DNA of 9,524 nucleotides from NCBI GenBank assembly GCA_900552735.1, contig USBA01000068.1, positions 1 through 9,524 of the forward strand, written 5' to 3'. The notes below the pieces were generated by a model. It ran no database searches. It saw only the letters and a program-made list of their open reading frames with translations, and was not told the origin of the DNA. The stretch is from an uncultured Collinsella sp. GTDB lineage: Bacteria; Actinomycetota; Coriobacteriia; Coriobacteriales; Coriobacteriaceae. Shown here piece after piece: positions 7,526-9,524 of the stretch. Each line of letters opens with the position of its first letter. Position 1 is the first letter of the stretch. Position numbers and translations under genes: made by a program.

Positions 7526-7807
7526 TTAGGCTTCAGCAACCTTATGGCCGAGCGCCTTCTCGTAACGGGCCTCGTCGTAAGAGATATCGCCGTCGACGAT
7601 CTCGTCCATAGCCATCGAGATGGTATCGGCGCCGGAGAGCGCGATGGTGATGTCATCAACATCCTGAACGGCAAGCACGCGGTTATGCTGGCCACGCAGC
7701 ATGCTATTGATGTCGCAGGCACGCTTGGAGGCAAGCGAAGCGAGCAGGAAGCGGTTGTGATCGGTCTTCTCCAGAAGATCGTCAATGCAAGGCTTTACAA
7801 CGGACAC
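7526..7807 (-). CDS. rpoZ: RNA polymerase omega subunit
   Basis: Omega assists folding and assembly of the beta' subunit and takes part in ppGpp binding in some bacteria. The 93-residue product begins (V/M)SVVKPCIDDLLEKTDHNRF and contains SKRACDINSMLRG, the conserved omega core at about residues 27-39, followed by an acidic middle and the EARYEKALG segment. Length fits the short actinobacterial form. The start is a GTG 5 bp after the gmk stop, with AAAGGA and GAGG upstream. The gmk-rpoZ pairing is a conserved bacterial arrangement and supports the call for this small protein. Confidence 0.95.
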   Translation of the reverse strand: MSVVKPCIDDLLEKTDHNRFLLASLASKRACDINSMLRGQHNRVLAVQDVDDITIALSGADTISMAMDEIVDGDISYDEARYEKALGHKVAEA

Positions 7808-7812
7808 GGACC

Positions 7813-8382
7813 TCAGATCCTTTCATGCATATCGAGAACGCGAACGAGCTCGTCGGTCGCGCGGTCGAGATCGTCATTCACCACGACGTCGTCGTAGCGG
7901 TCGGCAAGGGCAAGCTCATGGGCGGCATTTGCCATACGCAGCTCAATCGTCTCGGGCGTCTCGGTACCTCGACCGACCAGACGCTCGCGGAGCACCTCGA
8001 GCGAGGGCGGCTTGATAAAAATCAACACGGCCTCGGGGAAACGCTCCTTGACCTGCAGGGCACCCTGAACATCGATCTCCAAGATGAGAGACGAACCAGA
8101 GGCGAGCTTGGACTGAACCTCGCTCACCAACGTGCCGTAGCAGTTACCGTGGACCTCGGCCCACTCAACAAACTCACCGTTTGCCACGCGGCGGTCGAAC
8201 TCCTCGCGCGTCAGGAAAAAGTAGTTGACGCCATCGACCTCACCTTTGCGTGGTGCTCGCGTGGTAGCCGAAACCGTCAGGCCCAGGTTAGAGCGACGCT
8301 CGCGCACACGAGTGACGAGCGTGCCCTTGCCCGCGCCTGACGGTCCAGAAATCACAAAGAGCTTTGAATCCTGAGCGCTCAC
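7813..8382 (-). CDS. gmk: Guanylate kinase
   Basis: Guanylate kinase phosphorylates GMP or dGMP to the diphosphate with ATP, in cytosolic purine nucleotide metabolism. The 189-residue product has the P-loop GPSGAGKGT (residues 13-21), the GMP-binding stretch SATTRAPRKGEVDGVNYFF (38-56), the EFVEWAEVHGNCYGT segment, the LEIDVQGA core strand, and the lid with RLVGRGTETPE. Length is within the family range (about 180-210). The GTG start abuts the mihF stop (TAAGTG), with no separate ribosome binding site, so expression is probably coupled to mihF. Next to rpoZ it links guanine nucleotide supply with transcription. Confidence 0.97.
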   Translation of the reverse strand: MSAQDSKLFVISGPSGAGKGTLVTRVRERRSNLGLTVSATTRAPRKGEVDGVNYFFLTREEFDRRVANGEFVEWAEVHGNCYGTLVSEVQSKLASGSSLILEIDVQGALQVKERFPEAVLIFIKPPSLEVLRERLVGRGTETPETIELRMANAAHELALADRYDDVVVNDDLDRATDELVRVLDMHERI

Positions 8383-8691
8383 TTATTTGGTCAGCTGCTC
8401 GAGGAGCTGCTCGCGCTGACGGACGCCGAGGCCCTGGACGCGACGGGTAGCGGAGATGCCGAGCTCCTCCATGATCTTGGCGGCCTTGGCCTTGCCATAA
8501 CCGGGGAGAGACTCGATGAGGGTGGAAACCTTCATGCGGGAAGCGATGGGGTCATCGGAGTTGAGCACGGACTCGAGGGACTTCTCGCCCTTCTTGATCT
8601 GCTCGCGAAGCTCAGCGCGGGCGTGACGTGCGGCGGCAGCCTTCTCAAGAGCCTGCTTGCGCTGCTCGTCGGTAAGCTGAGGGAGTGCCAT
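8383..8691 (-). CDS. mihF: Integration host factor, actinobacterial type (mIHF)
   Basis: mIHF is a nucleoid-associated DNA-binding and bending protein found in actinobacteria and unrelated to the HU/IHF fold. The 102-residue product starts MALPQLTDEQRKQALEKA, with a long basic N-terminal helix (about 8-35). It continues with the helix-hairpin/S13-like DNA-binding segment LPGYGKAKAAKIMEELGI (62-79) and the signature RRVQGLGVRQREQLL (83-97). The start is the ATG at 8691, set by a GGAGG site 5 nt upstream (8697-8701); a TTG four codons earlier would start inside that site. It is the first gene of the mihF-gmk-rpoZ-thiI unit and lies downstream of pyrF, as in mycobacteria. It is the best single marker that the source is an actinobacterium. 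Confidence 0.95.
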   Translation of the reverse strand: MALPQLTDEQRKQALEKAAAARHARAELREQIKKGEKSLESVLNSDDPIASRMKVSTLIESLPGYGKAKAAKIMEELGISATRRVQGLGVRQREQLLEQLTK

Positions 8692-8730
8692 TCGAACCTC
8701 CAAATAGTTGGGTTATATCTGATGCAATAA

Positions 8731-8750
8731 TTGACATTTTAGCACGTCAA
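8731..8750. promoter_or_regulatory. Inverted repeat over the mihF -10 element, possible operator
   Basis: TTGAC-N10-GTCAA is a perfect 5-bp inverted repeat 20 bp long, and its spacer contains the TGCTAAAAT promoter core. A protein bound here would block RNA polymerase. The regulator is unknown; mIHF autoregulation is one possibility, without direct evidence. Confidence 0.35.
8736..8744 (-). promoter_or_regulatory. Extended -10 promoter of the mihF operon
   Basis: The minus strand reads TGCTAAAAT, an extended -10 of the same form as the one before rpsT (TGCTATAGT). No clear -35 lies at the usual distance. Initiation about 7 nt downstream would give a leader near 40 nt before the mihF ATG. Confidence 0.55.
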
Positions 8751-8792
8751 ACGCACTAAATGCCCAATCGACGGCATCATAGGTTAGACGAT

Positions 8793-8886
8793 ACCTGCGA
8801 AAAGTGCAATATACGCAGGTCAAAGTTGAGCCCCTGACCTGCGATTCCACACAAAGGATGGGAAAGTTTTCGCAGGCACAGGGGCT
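8793..8886. repeat. Cluster of four alternating CCTGCG-type inverted repeats
   Basis: ACCTGCG occurs at 8793-8799 and 8837-8843, and its complement CGCAGGT or CGCAGG at 8814-8820 and 8871-8876, giving alternating orientation. Pairings seen directly are: 8814-8821 with 8836-8843, a perfect 8 bp; 8829-8844 with 8870-8886, long arms AGCCCCTGACCTGCGA and TCGCAGGCACAGGGGCT with a small bulge; 8793-8799 with 8814-8820, 7 bp; and 8794-8803 with 8867-8876, a perfect 10 bp. These pairings compete with one another. The cluster lies between the pyrF stop and the mihF promoter. No T run follows any hairpin, so it is not an ordinary terminator. It could be a switching RNA, a multi-site operator or a miniature repeat element. 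Confidence 0.7.
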
Positions 8887-8931
8887 AATTTGTGCTAATG
8901 AGACCCAAAAGTGGTGACTTGAGGGAATCTT

Positions 8932-9524
8932 TTAGGCGACGTTTTCGACCAGCTCGGCAACGATAGCGTCAAATGCGGCAACCGGGTCGTCGGCACCGGT
9001 GATGGGTCGGCCCACCACGATGTGGCTCGCACCGCGCTCGATAGCCTGGGAAGGCGTCGCCACGCGGGACTGATCGCCCAGGGCCGCACCCACGGGACGA
9101 ACGCCCGGGGTCACGATGAGAGCATCGGGGCCCAGCAGTTCGCGCATATCGTGAGCCTCCATCGGGGAGCACACGATACCATCGATGCCGTTGGTCTGAG
9201 CAAGCTTCGCCAGGCGGGCGGCCTCCTCGGCCACGGGCGACTCGACGCCGATCTCGGCCAGCGAATCCTGGTTCATGCTCGTGAGCACGGTGATGGCGAC
9301 AAGCTTGGCACGGTCCTCGCGCGCCTCCTCGGCACCCTCGCGGCAGGCAGCGAGCATAGCGCCCGAGCCCAGGCCGTGAACCGAAAGCAGGTCGGCACCG
9401 GCAAGCGAGGCCGAGCGGGCAGCGCCGCGCACCTGATGCGGAATGTCATGGAACTTAAGGTCGAGGAAGACCTTAAAGCCAAGGTCCTTAAAGGTCTTGA
9501 CGATCTGGGGACCCTCGGCGTAAT
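8932..9524 (-). CDS. pyrF: Orotidine 5'-phosphate decarboxylase, 5' end cut by window edge
   Basis: PyrF decarboxylates OMP to UMP, the last step of de novo pyrimidine synthesis. The minus-strand frame is open to the right edge and shows 196 residues of the usual 230-240, so about 40 N-terminal residues are missing. The catalytic motif DLKFHDIP (about 9440-9462) carries the conserved Asp-Lys-Asp set of type I enzymes. Downstream are LLSVHGLGSGAML, ITVLTSMNQDSL, VCSPMEAHDMRELLG, VTPGVRP and the phosphate-binding VVGRPIT near the C-terminus. An internal GTG at 9432 should not be taken as the start, because it would cut off the catalytic motif. The gene ends 240 bp before mihF. Other pyr genes may lie beyond the window edge, but cannot be seen. 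Confidence 0.96.
   Translation of the reverse strand, partial: YAEGPQIVKTFKDLGFKVFLDLKFHDIPHQVRGAARSASLAGADLLSVHGLGSGAMLAACREGAEEAREDRAKLVAITVLTSMNQDSLAEIGVESPVAEEAARLAKLAQTNGIDGIVCSPMEAHDMRELLGPDALIVTPGVRPVGAALGDQSRVATPSQAIERGASHIVVGRPITGADDPVAAFDAIVAELVENVA

Noticed and set aside
8829..8886. Long hairpin after pyrF as a rho-independent terminator
   Set aside because: No T run follows the stem on either strand, and the loop is about 25 nt. It is better described as part of the repeat cluster.
8793..8886. Repeat cluster as a CRISPR array
   Set aside because: The repeats are only 6-8 bp and alternate in orientation, spacers are unequal, and no cas gene is nearby.
8793..8886. Repeat cluster as a T-box or other familiar riboswitch
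   Set aside because: No T-box consensus (GGTGG-type) or other conserved riboswitch core was recognised, and the downstream genes do not suggest a known ligand.

Overview
All ten genes in this window lie on the minus strand, so the text follows them from the right end to the left. The organism looks like a high-GC actinobacterium, most likely of the class Coriobacteriia and possibly Collinsella. This rests on a gene for the actinobacterial DNA-binding protein mIHF sitting in the order pyrF-mihF-gmk-rpoZ, on the GC-rich codon use, and on protein sequences that look coriobacterial. The genus is an inference and was not checked by a search.

Right block (about 6281-9524): the 3' part of pyrF (pyrimidine synthesis, cut by the window edge), a 240-bp intergenic region, then the tightly packed set mihF-gmk-rpoZ-thiI. 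Gaps inside this set are 0 to 5 bp, with stop and start codons abutting, so it is almost certainly one transcript. It combines nucleoid structure (mIHF), guanine nucleotide supply (Gmk), RNA polymerase assembly (omega) and tRNA sulfur modification (ThiI). A hairpin just after thiI probably ends the transcript.

Left block (1-6066): comEA-comEC-holA, followed by rpsT with its own promoter, a strong terminator, then the 5' part of lepA (cut by the left edge). The order comEA-comEC-holA-rpsT-lepA is a widely conserved bacterial arrangement. ComEA (DNA receptor) and ComEC (membrane DNA channel) belong to natural transformation. HolA is the clamp-loader delta subunit, S20 a small-subunit ribosomal protein, and LepA/EF4 a translational GTPase.

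The most notable anomaly is that comEA is broken by a one-base frame change. Its start codon, ribosome binding site and membrane anchor are in one frame, while the SLBB and helix-hairpin-helix domains are in another. The second is a cluster of four alternating copies of a CCTGCG-type motif between pyrF and mihF, which can form several mutually exclusive hairpins. I saw no mobile element, CRISPR array, tRNA or rRNA. The long open frames on the plus strand are antisense shadows. No stretch longer than 300 bases lacks a gene.
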